Shown: piece by piece, positions 1 to 7,083 of the stretch
Numbering within the stretch: position 1 is the stretch's first letter
How the letters are laid out: the number at the start of each line of letters is the position of its first letter
Source: Halolactibacillus sp051746745
GTDB lineage: Bacteria > Bacillota > Bacilli > Bacillales > Amphibacillaceae
Direction: 5' to 3'
Length of the DNA stretch: 10,771 bases
NCBI GenBank assembly: GCA_051746745.1
Contig: JBNJFJ010000066.1
Span: 1-10,771, forward strand
The notes under the pieces: generated by a model
Told to the model about the DNA's origin: nothing
The model's input: the letters and a program-made list of their open reading frames with translations, nothing else
Database searches by the model: none
Program-made: the position numbers and the translations under genes

Positions 1-698
1 GCAATTAAAAAGATAAAGACAACCTTGTATTGGCGAATGTTCTTAAACGTCTGAAACAGGCGTTTAAAACTATTTCTAACCGGCCTTGGCTCAGGTGCAA
101 CGTAATGTTTCTGCTGAACGTCTCGATACATCGGTATTGTCAGTAACCCCCACCACAGCGCGGTCACGATAAACCCAGCTTGATAGCCGATAACTTGGTC
201 CATCCCTAGCCATAAAACGAGCAAGAGACTGATCCCAAAAGGAATGACACTTGCAATATAGCCGAACGCAAACCCCATCGTCGATACTTTATCCATCCGT
301 TCATCGGTCGTGACATCAACTAAAAAAGCATCATAGAAAATGTTCGCCCCGGCAAAACCAATCGACGATAATACATAAAAGAGAATCAATAATTGCCACT
401 GACCACTTGCTGGTGGCACGGCGGCGAGAAAGACGGTTGCCGTAATACCTAGTACCGCAAAGAAGATGAAAAAGCGTTTTTTCTTATCTTTATAGTCAGC
501 AATCGTGCCGAGGATCGGGCTTAACACCGCAATAATAATACTGGCGATCGAATTAAAGTATCCTAACGTCATACTGCTGTCGACATTATCAAACATACCA
601 AAAACGATTGGTAACAGGGCTGTCGTAATTGCCATTGAATAAGCCGAATTACCACAGTCGTATAAAATCCATGAGCGTTCTTCCTTTGTTAACTTCAT
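1..698 (-). CDS. MFS transporter of the UMF1 (Atg22-like) family, C-terminal part missing
   Basis: The gene runs off the left window edge; 232 codons are visible and read without a stop from an ATG at 696-698. The start follows a strong ribosome binding site (AAGGAGGGG, spacing about 4-5). The N-terminus KEERSWILYDCGNSAYS (residues 5-21) is characteristic of the UMF1 branch of the major facilitator superfamily, related to the fungal vacuolar effluxer Atg22. About six membrane segments are visible (near 18-35, 45-65, 76-95, 101-124, 143-165 and 170-190), with the basic loop TIADYKDKKKR (65-75) acting as the MFS loop 2-3 motif. A polar central loop (192-222) precedes the start of the next helix. 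Bacterial UMF1 proteins are usually near 400-430 residues, so roughly 55% is here. The substrate is unknown; amino-acid efflux is only a guess by analogy with Atg22. It is separated from dus by a terminator and appears to be its own transcript. Confidence 0.85.
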   Translation of the reverse strand, partial: MKLTKEERSWILYDCGNSAYSMAITTALLPIVFGMFDNVDSSMTLGYFNSIASIIIAVLSPILGTIADYKDKKKRFFIFFAVLGITATVFLAAVPPASGQWQLLILFYVLSSIGFAGANIFYDAFLVDVTTDERMDKVSTMGFAFGYIASVIPFGISLLLVLWLGMDQVIGYQAGFIVTALWWGLLTIPMYRDVQQKHYVAPEPRPVRNSFKRLFQTFKNIRQYKVVFIFLI

Positions 699-729
699 GA
701 CACCCCTCCTTTTAATCCTTCATAAGAAG

Positions 730-738
730 AGTGTAGCA
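730..738 (-). promoter_or_regulatory. weak candidate promoter (extended -10) of the MFS gene
   Basis: On the minus strand the sequence TGCTACACT carries a TGn extension in front of a TACACT -10 box, about 30 bases upstream of the MFS start codon. No convincing -35 box is seen at 16-18 bases. A 12-bp perfect palindrome, ATTTCATGAAAT (775-786), lies further upstream and could be an operator. Low certainty. Confidence 0.25.
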
Positions 739-884
739 TATGAATGTAAATATAAGATGATTTCTTTGTAAAAAATTTCATGAAATAGCCGTTGGTAAGG
801 ATGACGGCTGTAGCCTAGTATGAACCAGATGTTAAGGTAGTTATTGTCGAAACACGATGTCAAATGGGATAATAATTTAAAAGA

Positions 885-913
885 ACCCTTCGATCCGTAA
901 AGGAGCGAAGGGT
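885..913 (-). terminator. intrinsic terminator after dus
   Basis: An 8-bp stem (885-892 with 906-913, ACCCTTCG/CGAAGGGT) continues after one mismatch into a 3-bp stem with a GTAAA-type loop. On the minus strand it is followed by a T-rich run (TCTTTTAAATTATT). It begins five bases after the dus stop codon, so it ends the dus transcript. Confidence 0.8.
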
Positions 914-917
914 ATTG

Positions 918-1883
918 TTAACTTTCTACTTGTTCATACTGTTTTAAGATGGCTCTTACTTCCTCTGTCGTATGCGTCGTCATCAGTTGATTCCGCAGTT
1001 CACTTGCTCCTCTAAAGCCACGGACATAAATCTTGAAAAAGCGACGCAGTGGTTTGAAAGAGCGATCTTCTAAGCTTGAATAGTAATCAAATAAATCTAA
1101 ATGACGATGTAATAAATAGAGTAATTCTTTGTAGTCGTGTTCTTTCCTTTCGACTTCAAACGCAAATGGATTTTTAAAAATACCTCGACCAATCATCACC
1201 CCGTCAACCCCATACTTTTCAACGAGCTCTAAGCCCATCTGTCGGTCAAGAATATCGCCATTGATGGTGATTAAGGTGTCTGGTGCCACCTCATTGCGCA
1301 GTTGCATAATATCAGGAATCAGCTCCCAGTGCGCGTCCACATCACTCATTTCCTTACGCGTGCGTAAATGAATCGACAAATTGGCAATGTCTTGTTTTAA
1401 AATATGAGTTAACCACCCACGCCATTCGTCTACATCCGTATAACCAAGTCGTGTCTTGACACTGACCGGTAACCCGCCAGCTTTTGTTGCTTCAATAATG
1501 GCGGCAGCTGTCTCAGGATGATTAATGAGTCCAGAGCCTTTTCCTTTCGTCGCAACATTTGCGACCGGACACCCCATATTAATATCGATACCCTTAAAGC
1601 CAGCCTCAGCTAACCCTTTACTCATTTGTTCAAAGTATTTCGGTTCATCGCCCCAAATATGGGCGACCATCGGTTGTTCATCTTCCGTAAATGTTAACCG
1701 ACCTCTCACACTTTCTTTTCCTTCTGGATGACAATAACTCACCGTATTAGTGAACTCAGTGAAGAAGACATCCGGTCGTGCCGCTTCACTCACGACATGT
1801 CGAAACACAACATCGGTCACATCTTCCATTGGTGCTAATATAAAAAATGGTCGCGGTAACTCCCGCCAAAAATTTTCTTTCAT
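918..1883 (-). CDS. dus: tRNA-dihydrouridine synthase
   Basis: This FMN-dependent enzyme reduces specific uridines in tRNA to dihydrouridine using NADPH. The protein has 321 residues from the chosen start, the usual family length: an N-terminal TIM barrel and a C-terminal helical tRNA-binding domain. Visible motifs are the opening FILAPMEDVTDVVFRH (14-29), the active-site loop INMGCP with the presumed catalytic Cys105, VSVKTRLGY (140-148) with the FMN-contacting Lys, IHLRTR (171-176), and the phosphate-binding INGD and GVMIGRGIFKNP (228-239). An ATG 33 bases upstream (1914-1916) is in frame, but it lies inside a leader hairpin and has no ribosome binding site. The ATG at 1881-1883 follows AGAAAGGG with 7-base spacing and gives the normal family N-terminus. 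It has its own promoter and terminator. Which tRNA position it modifies cannot be told. Confidence 0.93.
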   Translation of the reverse strand: MKENFWRELPRPFFILAPMEDVTDVVFRHVVSEAARPDVFFTEFTNTVSYCHPEGKESVRGRLTFTEDEQPMVAHIWGDEPKYFEQMSKGLAEAGFKGIDINMGCPVANVATKGKGSGLINHPETAAAIIEATKAGGLPVSVKTRLGYTDVDEWRGWLTHILKQDIANLSIHLRTRKEMSDVDAHWELIPDIMQLRNEVAPDTLITINGDILDRQMGLELVEKYGVDGVMIGRGIFKNPFAFEVERKEHDYKELLYLLHRHLDLFDYYSSLEDRSFKPLRRFFKIYVRGFRGASELRNQLMTTHTTEEVRAILKQYEQVES

Positions 1884-1905
1884 GTTAAAACCCTTTCTAT
1901 TCAAG

Positions 1906-1936
1906 ACGCACGACATGTTACTTAACTGTCGTGCGT
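1906..1936. other. hairpin in the dus 5' leader, shaped like a plus-strand terminator
   Basis: A perfect 10-bp inverted repeat (ACGCACGACA at 1906-1915 with 1927-1936) encloses an 11-base loop. The only T-rich run beside it (TCGTTTTTCT, 1937-1946) lies on the plus-strand 3' side, so as a terminator it points against dus. On the dus transcript it forms a stable 5' leader hairpin ending just upstream of the dus ribosome binding site. Confidence 0.6.
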
Positions 1937-1951
1937 TCGTTTTTCTATCTA

Positions 1952-1981
1952 GTTATATCATGTCTCTTATAACAATATCAA
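1952..1981 (-). promoter_or_regulatory. promoter of dus
   Basis: On the minus strand there is TTGATA (1976-1981), an 18-base spacer and TATAAC (1952-1957). The -10 carries a TGn extension (TGATATAAC). Predicted transcription begins near 1945, giving a leader of about 60 bases that contains the 1906-1936 hairpin. It sits just past the ecfT terminator, so dus is an independent unit. Confidence 0.6.
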
Positions 1982-2002
1982 TCCAATCGCTTTAAAAAAG
2001 AA

Positions 2003-2048
2003 AAAAGCGATTGAGAAGCTCACTTACCTGTTCACTTCTCTCGCTTTT
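2003..2048 (-). terminator. intrinsic terminator of the ecfT end of the apbE-dmkA-ecf operon
   Basis: The left arm AAAAGCGA (2003-2010) plus GAGAAG (2013-2018) pairs with CTTCTC (2035-2040) plus TCGCTTTT (2041-2048), with a two-base bulge. On the minus strand it is followed by a long T-rich run (TTTCTTTTTT). It begins seven bases past the ecfT stop codon and is the clear end of the left arm of the EET locus. The segment 2004-2012 can alternatively pair with 1985-1993. Confidence 0.85.
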
Positions 2049-2054
2049 CATTGA

Positions 2055-2855
2055 TTATCCAAAGCCATTGATTATCACGACAACGGCGGTTAAGACAAGT
2101 AACAAGCCAACACCTAGCGTATCTTTTAGTTGCCACGTTAAGGCGCGGTAATGGGTCCGTTTGGCCCCGCTTTTATAACCTTTCACCTCAAGTACATCAG
2201 CCATATCTTCTGCTCGTTTTAATGAGTGGGCAAAGAGGGGCAAGACGAGCGGGGTGAGAGCTTTCATTTGTTCTAGTAAATTCCCTTCACCGAACACCAT
2301 GCCGCGTGCTTTTTGCGCATTCATCACCTTTTCTGTCTCGTCCAATAAGTTCGGTATAAATCGAAGGGCAATCGACAGCATCAAACTTAACTCCTCGACA
2401 GGCACATACAGATATCGAAGTGGTTTTAACAAGAAGTAAATCGCATCCGTTAAATCAATCGGTTTGGTCGTTAATGTGAGGACGGTCGAAATAAAAATCA
2501 TCTCAACAAACCGCAAGAATGTATACGCCCCGCTCACAAGACCGAATTCTGATAGCGTTAAGAATCCTGCTTCATAATAAATTTCTCCGCCTCGTGTCGT
2601 TATGATCCGTAAGACGGTCGCAAACAAAATGAGCCAAATGAGTGGTCTGACCCCGCGTACATACGTTTTAAGCGAGACGCCCGTTGATACCATAATCACG
2701 AGAGTGAGAATAAAAAAGAGGGCTTGCAGAAGTATACCGTCCAGAAAGAACAATAAACCGATAAAATAGAGCACAAAGATGAGCTTAAACCGCGGATCAA
2801 GTTGATGAATCAGTGAATTTCCCGGGAAATAACGCCCGATGATTAATCGATTCAT
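2055..2855 (-). CDS. ecfT: energy-coupling factor transporter transmembrane protein EcfT
   Basis: EcfT is the membrane scaffold of an ECF transporter; it couples the two ATPases EcfA1 and EcfA2 to a substrate-binding S component. The protein has 266 residues, normal for the family, and opens with RYFPGNSLIHQLDPRFKL (8-25), the expected EcfT N-terminus. Hydrophobic segments lie near 24-58, 70-85, 107-128 and 247-263. The cytosolic coupling region carries the first ARG motif at 183-185; the second, usually ARG, reads VKG (224-226), so Arg is replaced by Lys. A Met two codons upstream lies only one base from the ribosome binding site. The chosen ATG is 7 bases from AGGAGG and overlaps the ecfA2 stop as ATGA, so the two are translationally coupled. 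In this setting it probably serves flavin movement for EET rather than the housekeeping vitamin-uptake role. Confidence 0.93.
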   Translation of the reverse strand: MNRLIIGRYFPGNSLIHQLDPRFKLIFVLYFIGLLFFLDGILLQALFFILTLVIMVSTGVSLKTYVRGVRPLIWLILFATVLRIITTRGGEIYYEAGFLTLSEFGLVSGAYTFLRFVEMIFISTVLTLTTKPIDLTDAIYFLLKPLRYLYVPVEELSLMLSIALRFIPNLLDETEKVMNAQKARGMVFGEGNLLEQMKALTPLVLPLFAHSLKRAEDMADVLEVKGYKSGAKRTHYRALTWQLKDTLGVGLLLVLTAVVVIINGFG

Positions 2856-3709
2856 ACCCATTCCTCCTCGATTAACTGATCAGCCAGCTCTGTTAATGTT
2901 AGTGACCGATGACTTAACCGCTCACCCTTCGCCTGTTCCAATTGTTGTTGGAGAGATAAAGCTGTAGGGACATCTAATTGATAGCGGTCCAGTAACGCTT
3001 GATCAGCAAATAATGACCGCACGTCTAAGTGGGCTTTAATTTGACCCTCTGCCATCACAATGACGTCATCGGCATAATGAACAACATCATCCATATCATG
3101 CGTTACCATGATGGTCGTTAATTGTTCTTTTTTGTGTAAGTTAGATAACATCTCTAAGATCTGCTTTTTTGCTTCCGGGTCTAGCCCGGCGGCTGGTTCA
3201 TCTAACACCATAATATCTGGCTTGGTCGCAAGAATCCCTGCAATCGCCACACGGCGCTGTTGACCACCCGAGAGACTAAAAGGCGACCGCTCAAGGAGTG
3301 AGGCATCAATCCCTGTTAACTGACACACATGCTTGATGGTTGCATCAATCTCACTTTCTGGCCTATTAAAGTTACGCGGACCAAAAGCTAAGTCTTCATA
3401 GACCGTATCGGCAAACAATTGGTGCTCCGGAAATTGAAACGCCATCCCGACGCGCTTTCGCACTTCTTTTAATGCTTGTTTTGATACTTTATTGGTAAAC
3501 ACAACTTCACCGACACTGACTTCACCCACACTTGGTAGCAATAAGCCGTTAATGAGTTTGAGTAAGCTTGATTTCCCGGCACCTGTTGGCCCCACCACCG
3601 CGGTAAATGACCCCTGAGTGACTTCTGTCGTTAAATCCTTCAAAATATTCGCTCGTTTAATCGGGCCTAGTTGATAATTGGCACTGACACGGTTAAAGGT
3701 TATGTGCAT
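2852..3709 (-). CDS. ecfA2: energy-coupling factor transporter ATP-binding protein EcfA2
   Basis: One of the two ABC ATPases of an ECF transporter, bound to EcfT on the cytosolic face. All ATPase motifs are intact in 285 residues: Walker A GPTGAGKS (40-47), Q-loop Gln92 in FQFPEHQLF, signature LSGGQ (146-150), Walker B IMVLDE with catalytic Glu171, and switch His204. The sequence FQFPEHQLFADTVYEDLAFGPRNF (split here around residue 100) distinguishes EcfA2 from EcfA1. The start codon overlaps the end of ecfA1 by 10 bases and has only a weak ribosome binding site (GTGAAG), so translation probably depends on coupling to ecfA1. The end overlaps ecfT. The housekeeping copy of this module in Bacilli usually sits by the ribosomal-protein genes and truA; this one lies among EET genes, so it is likely a dedicated second set. 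Confidence 0.94.
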   Translation of the reverse strand: MHITFNRVSANYQLGPIKRANILKDLTTEVTQGSFTAVVGPTGAGKSSLLKLINGLLLPSVGEVSVGEVVFTNKVSKQALKEVRKRVGMAFQFPEHQLFADTVYEDLAFGPRNFNRPESEIDATIKHVCQLTGIDASLLERSPFSLSGGQQRRVAIAGILATKPDIMVLDEPAAGLDPEAKKQILEMLSNLHKKEQLTTIMVTHDMDDVVHYADDVIVMAEGQIKAHLDVRSLFADQALLDRYQLDVPTALSLQQQLEQAKGERLSHRSLTLTELADQLIEEEWV

Positions 3710-4512
3710 AAGTGCTTCACCATGTCCGTTTGTGACATAAACCCTTCTTTTAATGCATGATCTTTCTCAATCAACAACCGGTGTAGCGCCTCGCTCGGCG
3801 GTGGCGTTAGACTGTGGTTACGTTGATAAATATCCGCCACTGTCCCGTCATCTTTCAGCTTGGCTTCTCCCATCACAATGACACGATCACTGTATTCGAC
3901 TTCTTCTGGGTCATGGGTAATTGAGATAATGGTGAGTGGATACGTCTTTTTTAAATCGCGTAGTAAGCTTAATAATTCACGCCGGCTGTACGGGTCCAGC
4001 ATGACAAACGCTTCATCAAAGATCATCACATCCGGTTGCATCGCTAATAGCCCAGCGATTTGTACTCGCTGTTTTTGCCCCCCAGAAAGACTGGTCGGGT
4101 CCTCAGTTTTCAAGTCCCACATACCAACGGCTTTTAATGCCTTTTCTACGCGTCGCTTCATTTCAGGCCTGGCAATCTGTTGGTTTTCTAAACTAAATGC
4201 CACATCATCTTCAACTGACGTGCCGATAAACTGATAATCCGGATTTTGAAACACGACACCGACCGATTTTCTAAACAAGGGTAACGTCTCTTCTATGAGC
4301 AAGACACCGTTGAGAAATACCTCTCCGTAGTCTAAGCGATAAAGTCCGGATAATACTTTGGCAAGGGTGGATTTACCCGACCCATTATCACCAATCAAAC
4401 TGATCCATTCGCCCTCATAGAGTGCTAAATTGATAGCTTCTAACTGATAGTCCTCATAACGTTTATCATAACGGTAATAACCGTTCGTCACTTTTAATAC
4501 TGTCTTTCTCAA
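3700..4512 (-). CDS. ecfA1: energy-coupling factor transporter ATP-binding protein EcfA1
   Basis: Partner ATPase of EcfA2 in the ECF module. The 270 residues contain Walker A GDNGSGKS (41-48), Q-loop Gln89 in VFQNPDYQF, signature LSGGQ (142-146), Walker B MIFDE with Glu167, and switch His200. FQNPDYQFIGTSVEDDVAF (88-106) is the EcfA1 hallmark. After Walker B the sequence reads DEAFVMLDP, where family members commonly have DEATxMLDP; this is a mild change. The start is a TTG (4510-4512): it follows AAAGAGGTG with about 7-base spacing, no in-frame ATG lies upstream before a stop, and the first internal Met is far inside the ATPase fold. It follows dmkA by 84 bases and overlaps ecfA2 by 10. A TTG start may lower its expression relative to its neighbours. 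Confidence 0.94.
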   Translation of the reverse strand: MRKTVLKVTNGYYRYDKRYEDYQLEAINLALYEGEWISLIGDNGSGKSTLAKVLSGLYRLDYGEVFLNGVLLIEETLPLFRKSVGVVFQNPDYQFIGTSVEDDVAFSLENQQIARPEMKRRVEKALKAVGMWDLKTEDPTSLSGGQKQRVQIAGLLAMQPDVMIFDEAFVMLDPYSRRELLSLLRDLKKTYPLTIISITHDPEEVEYSDRVIVMGEAKLKDDGTVADIYQRNHSLTPPPSEALHRLLIEKDHALKEGFMSQTDMVKHLCT

Positions 4513-4596
4513 GATGCCTCACCTCTTTTCCATTAACTATGCGTAGGGCTTAATTTCTTCATTGATGTTTCTCTTTAAACTATGATATTAAACGAA

Positions 4597-5535
4597 TTAT
4601 ATAAAGATCGCGAGTAAGAAGCTCGCGACAAGCGCGCCGTTGACGATCACTAAGTTTTTCACCGATACGACAAAGGTTTCTTGCTTAATTTGTTTTTTAT
4701 TAAATAACTGTACATGTTTTAACACAGGATAAAAACTAACAAGACTAATGAGCACAACAATCGGTACAATTTGTAGGACTACGGCCGCAATAATCGCGAC
4801 AAAGCTTAACAGATAAAGTACATTGAATAATTTTACCGCAGCACCCTTACCGATATAGTAAGGTAGCGTGAACCGATAATTACGGATATCTTCTTCTAAA
4901 TCACAAATGTTATTCGCAAGCATAAGGTTCGCAATTGTTAAGACACTCGGCAAGCTAATCAAGAGAATTTCTAATAAATAAATCAAGTTTGCTTCAAATT
5001 GTAACGTCGCACCGTCAAAACCTAAATGGACAATACCTTGGTCATACGCATTAATATACACAGCTAAAAAGATAATACCAAAACCCATCGTAAAGCCGGA
5101 GAAGACCTCCCCAAGTGGCATGCGTGATAAAGGAATTGGACCAAATGTATAAAAAACACCAATCGCAAAACAAATAGCCCCAATAACTAAGACGAATAAA
5201 TCGGTTCTCACCGTCAGCCAAATGCCTAAGCCACTCGCCACCACGAGCATGGTCACGATGGTTTTAAAGACAAGCGTTGTTGGAATGTTTTCTTGACCGA
5301 TAATGTTGCGTTCTTTTCGGTACTGATCTGAGGTTGCTTTTAAATAATCCATAAAATTATTGATTGCCGTTGTTGTTAAATCAAATAATAACATCGCGGC
5401 AAAGAAAATAAGGGTATTCACCACATTAAAGCTATCAAAGCGTAGCCATACGAATAAGATTCCAATTAAAAACGGAAACACACTCGCAATTTTTGTTTGG
5501 ATTTCAACTAGTTTTAAAAACGTAGGTATCGACAT
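4597..5535 (-). CDS. dmkA: UbiA-family prenyltransferase, MenA-like (DmkA of the EET locus)
   Basis: An integral membrane prenyltransferase that by family would attach a polyprenyl chain to 1,4-dihydroxy-2-naphthoate, giving demethylmenaquinone. The 312 residues show both Mg-diphosphate motifs of the UbiA fold: NNFMDYLKATSD (59-70, Asp63 and Asp70) and NNICDLEEDIRN (208-219, Asp212 and Asp216). Between them lies FYTFGPIPLSRMPLGEVFSG (128-147), the MenA-type loop. About eight or nine hydrophobic segments are visible. In the Listeria EET locus the equivalent DmkA makes a separate demethylmenaquinone pool used for extracellular electron transfer, beside housekeeping MenA; that role is inferred here from context. 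It starts 20 bases after apbE with AAGGAG 8 bases upstream, so it is in the same operon. A housekeeping MenA role cannot be excluded from this window alone. Confidence 0.88.
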   Translation of the reverse strand: MSIPTFLKLVEIQTKIASVFPFLIGILFVWLRFDSFNVVNTLIFFAAMLLFDLTTTAINNFMDYLKATSDQYRKERNIIGQENIPTTLVFKTIVTMLVVASGLGIWLTVRTDLFVLVIGAICFAIGVFYTFGPIPLSRMPLGEVFSGFTMGFGIIFLAVYINAYDQGIVHLGFDGATLQFEANLIYLLEILLISLPSVLTIANLMLANNICDLEEDIRNYRFTLPYYIGKGAAVKLFNVLYLLSFVAIIAAVVLQIVPIVVLISLVSFYPVLKHVQLFNKKQIKQETFVVSVKNLVIVNGALVASFLLAIFI

Positions 5536-5555
5536 ATTTCGCGCTCCTTCTTGTC

Positions 5556-6602
5556 TTATGACGCATCTGTTTCAAAATTTTCATTTAATACCTCAAACTG
5601 ATCGGTCAATCCACTGGATAGCACAATCCGTTTATCTTTTGTGACAAACACCGCTTCAACATCGTCTAATGTTTCAATGAGCCGAAGGCCGTCATCTAAA
5701 CCTAAACTAAACACTGATGTTGATAACGCATCACCAGCCACTGACGTCTCACTCACGATTGTCACCCCTGCGATGTCATTATCGTATGGGTAACCTGTTT
5801 TCGGATCAAGGATATGGTGATACCGCTCGCCATCGACTTCTAGATAACGCTCATAGATACCTGACGTTACGACGGACAAGTCACTCGCCCGAATCCGACC
5901 AAGCAATTGTCCCCGTCCTAAATAAGGATTTTGAACTCCGACCGTCCACGCTTCACCTGATGGTCGGTTACCTTTTACATAGACATTACCACCAAGGTCA
6001 ATAATCGCCGTGGTTACGCCTTCCGCGTCGAAATACGCGACCACCTCATCAGCGATAAAACCTTTCGCGATCCCACCAAGGTCAAGTTCCATATTTTCTG
6101 ATGGTAAATACACCGTTTGGTTTGTTTCATCCAGTTCAATCTTTGTATAGTCCACGATTGGTAGCGTCTCATCAATCTCTTCTTGCGACGGCTTTCTAGC
6201 ATCGTCATAACCGATCCGCCATAAATTCGTTAACGGACCCGTTGTCACATCAAACCCACCGATAGATAACTCACCATAATGCACGGCTTCTTTCACTAAG
6301 TTAAACACAGGCTCTGAGACTTTGACCGGCGCTTCACCTGCATTTTTATTGATCGCACTGACTTCAGATGATGCGACTTCATCGCTTAACACTGCTTCCC
6401 AGTCCGAAATCAAGTCAAAAGCGCCTGATACCACCGCTTCTTTTCCTTCATCGTATACCGATATATTAACGACCGTCCCTAACACAAAACCCGTTTCTTT
6501 AATCGGGCTATCTAATAAGCCATTATCATCACCACAAGCCGATAACAATAAAACGGCAAACAGTAACACACTCAACCACTTATGATCTCTCCACTGCATC
6601 AT
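5556..6602 (-). CDS. fmnB: FAD:protein FMN transferase, ApbE family lipoprotein (FmnB)
   Basis: ApbE uses FAD and Mg to attach FMN through a phosphoester bond to Thr or Ser of extracytosolic proteins. A signal peptide ends in a lipobox (LSAC), so it is a membrane-anchored lipoprotein outside the cell membrane. Counting from the longest start (Met at 6606-6608), the lipid Cys is 25. Family motifs follow in order: FVLGTVVNISVY (41-52), GGFDVTTGPL (117-126), DLGGIAKGFIAD (176-187), IDLGGNVYVKG (203-213), HILDPKTGYP (265-274) and the Mg-binding AGDALST (291-297). Length near 350 is typical. Three Met codons compete at the start; the one at 6600-6602 is chosen because AAAGAGGG lies 6 bases upstream, whereas the first ATG touches it. 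In Listeria its substrate is PplA, which is not visible here, so its target is unknown. Confidence 0.93.
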   Translation of the reverse strand: MMQWRDHKWLSVLLFAVLLLSACGDDNGLLDSPIKETGFVLGTVVNISVYDEGKEAVVSGAFDLISDWEAVLSDEVASSEVSAINKNAGEAPVKVSEPVFNLVKEAVHYGELSIGGFDVTTGPLTNLWRIGYDDARKPSQEEIDETLPIVDYTKIELDETNQTVYLPSENMELDLGGIAKGFIADEVVAYFDAEGVTTAIIDLGGNVYVKGNRPSGEAWTVGVQNPYLGRGQLLGRIRASDLSVVTSGIYERYLEVDGERYHHILDPKTGYPYDNDIAGVTIVSETSVAGDALSTSVFSLGLDDGLRLIETLDDVEAVFVTKDKRIVLSSGLTDQFEVLNENFETDAS

Positions 6603-6632
6603 CTTCATCCCTCTTTCAAGTCTCTATTATTT

Positions 6633-6650
6633 CTGTGAACATTATCACAA
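6633..6650. promoter_or_regulatory. Rex-like (or FNR/ArcR-like) operator over the apbE -10
   Basis: CTGTGAACATTATCACAA matches the Rex consensus TTGTGAW-N4-WTCACAA at 13 of 14 specified positions. Its core TGTGA-N6-TCACA is a perfect palindrome and also equals the CRP/FNR-family consensus used in Bacilli. It overlaps the predicted apbE -10 box, so binding would repress the apbE-dmkA-ecf arm. The identity of the regulator is inferred. Confidence 0.55.
6641..6649 (-). promoter_or_regulatory. candidate extended -10 promoter for apbE operon
   Basis: On the minus strand TGTGATAAT gives a GATAAT -10 box with a TGn extension, about 35 bases upstream of the apbE start codon. No good -35 hexamer is present at 16-18 bases. 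It lies inside the Rex-like palindrome. Confidence 0.4.
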
Positions 6651-6785
6651 AAATACATCTTAATGAATGGACTGCACACGTGCCAGTCACTTTCTTTCTA
6701 TATAAATGTGTCAAAACTAAAACAATCTACGGCCCTGCACTAGGTGATTTATTTTCCTTTACTATTCTAGCTGTTTTTCTTGTCA

Positions 6786-6803
6786 ATGTGAATACTTTGA
6801 CAA
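6786..6803. promoter_or_regulatory. second Rex-like operator in the centre of the intergenic region
   Basis: ATGTGAATACTTTGACAA matches TTGTGAA-N4-TTCACAA at 12 of 14 positions. It also forms part of a separate inverted repeat, TTGTCAA-N10-TTGACAA (6780-6786 with 6797-6803). No convincing promoter overlaps it on either strand, so it could be a distal site for cooperative binding or a chance match. Confidence 0.35.
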
Positions 6804-6845
6804 CTATTTTGTATAAATAATTGCTTTAATTGTGATCCTTCGACT

Positions 6846-6864
6846 GTCATGATTTTATCATGAC
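6846..6864. repeat. perfect 8-bp inverted repeat with 3-base loop
   Basis: GTCATGAT (6846-6853), TTT, ATCATGAC (6857-6864). On the plus strand it is followed after GCG by TTCATTTTTT, so it could act as a weak terminator or leader hairpin. As DNA, a 19-bp dyad of this form could equally be an operator for an unknown regulator. Confidence 0.5.
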
Positions 6865-7045
6865 GCGTTCATTTTTTACAGCCTCTCGTCTCTTTACTAA
6901 ATGAAATGGACAAATACCATTTTTAAAAAAATGACAATTTAATGAAGGTTTTCACTTCTTTAGGCGACATATTTCAATATATGTATATAAGTATGTGAAA
7001 ATCTATACTTTTTATATATTTTCTTATAAAATCTTTCAAAAGCCC

Positions 7046-7074
7046 TAGACATCCGACAAAAATGACGTTAGAAT
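7046..7074 (+). promoter_or_regulatory. promoter of ndh2
   Basis: TAGACA (7046-7051), a 17-base spacer and TAGAAT (7069-7074) each match the housekeeping sigma consensus at five of six positions. Transcription would begin near 7081, leaving a leader of about 67 bases, and the Rex-like site at 7084-7101 would lie immediately downstream of the start point. Confidence 0.65.
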
Positions 7075-7083
7075 AAGAAACGG

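Noticed and set aside
4518..4562. Two tiny minus-strand open frames (9 and 4 residues) in the dmkA-ecfA1 gap, joined by TAATG
   Set aside because: The ribosome binding site is weak, there is no regulatory codon run, and this short A/T-rich gap makes such frames likely by chance. A leader peptide is possible but unsupported.
6635..6820. 61-codon plus-strand open frame in the apbE-ndh2 intergenic region
   Set aside because: It has no ribosome binding site, no family features, and overlaps the Rex-like operators and the apbE promoter. It is not a remnant of pplA as far as I can see.
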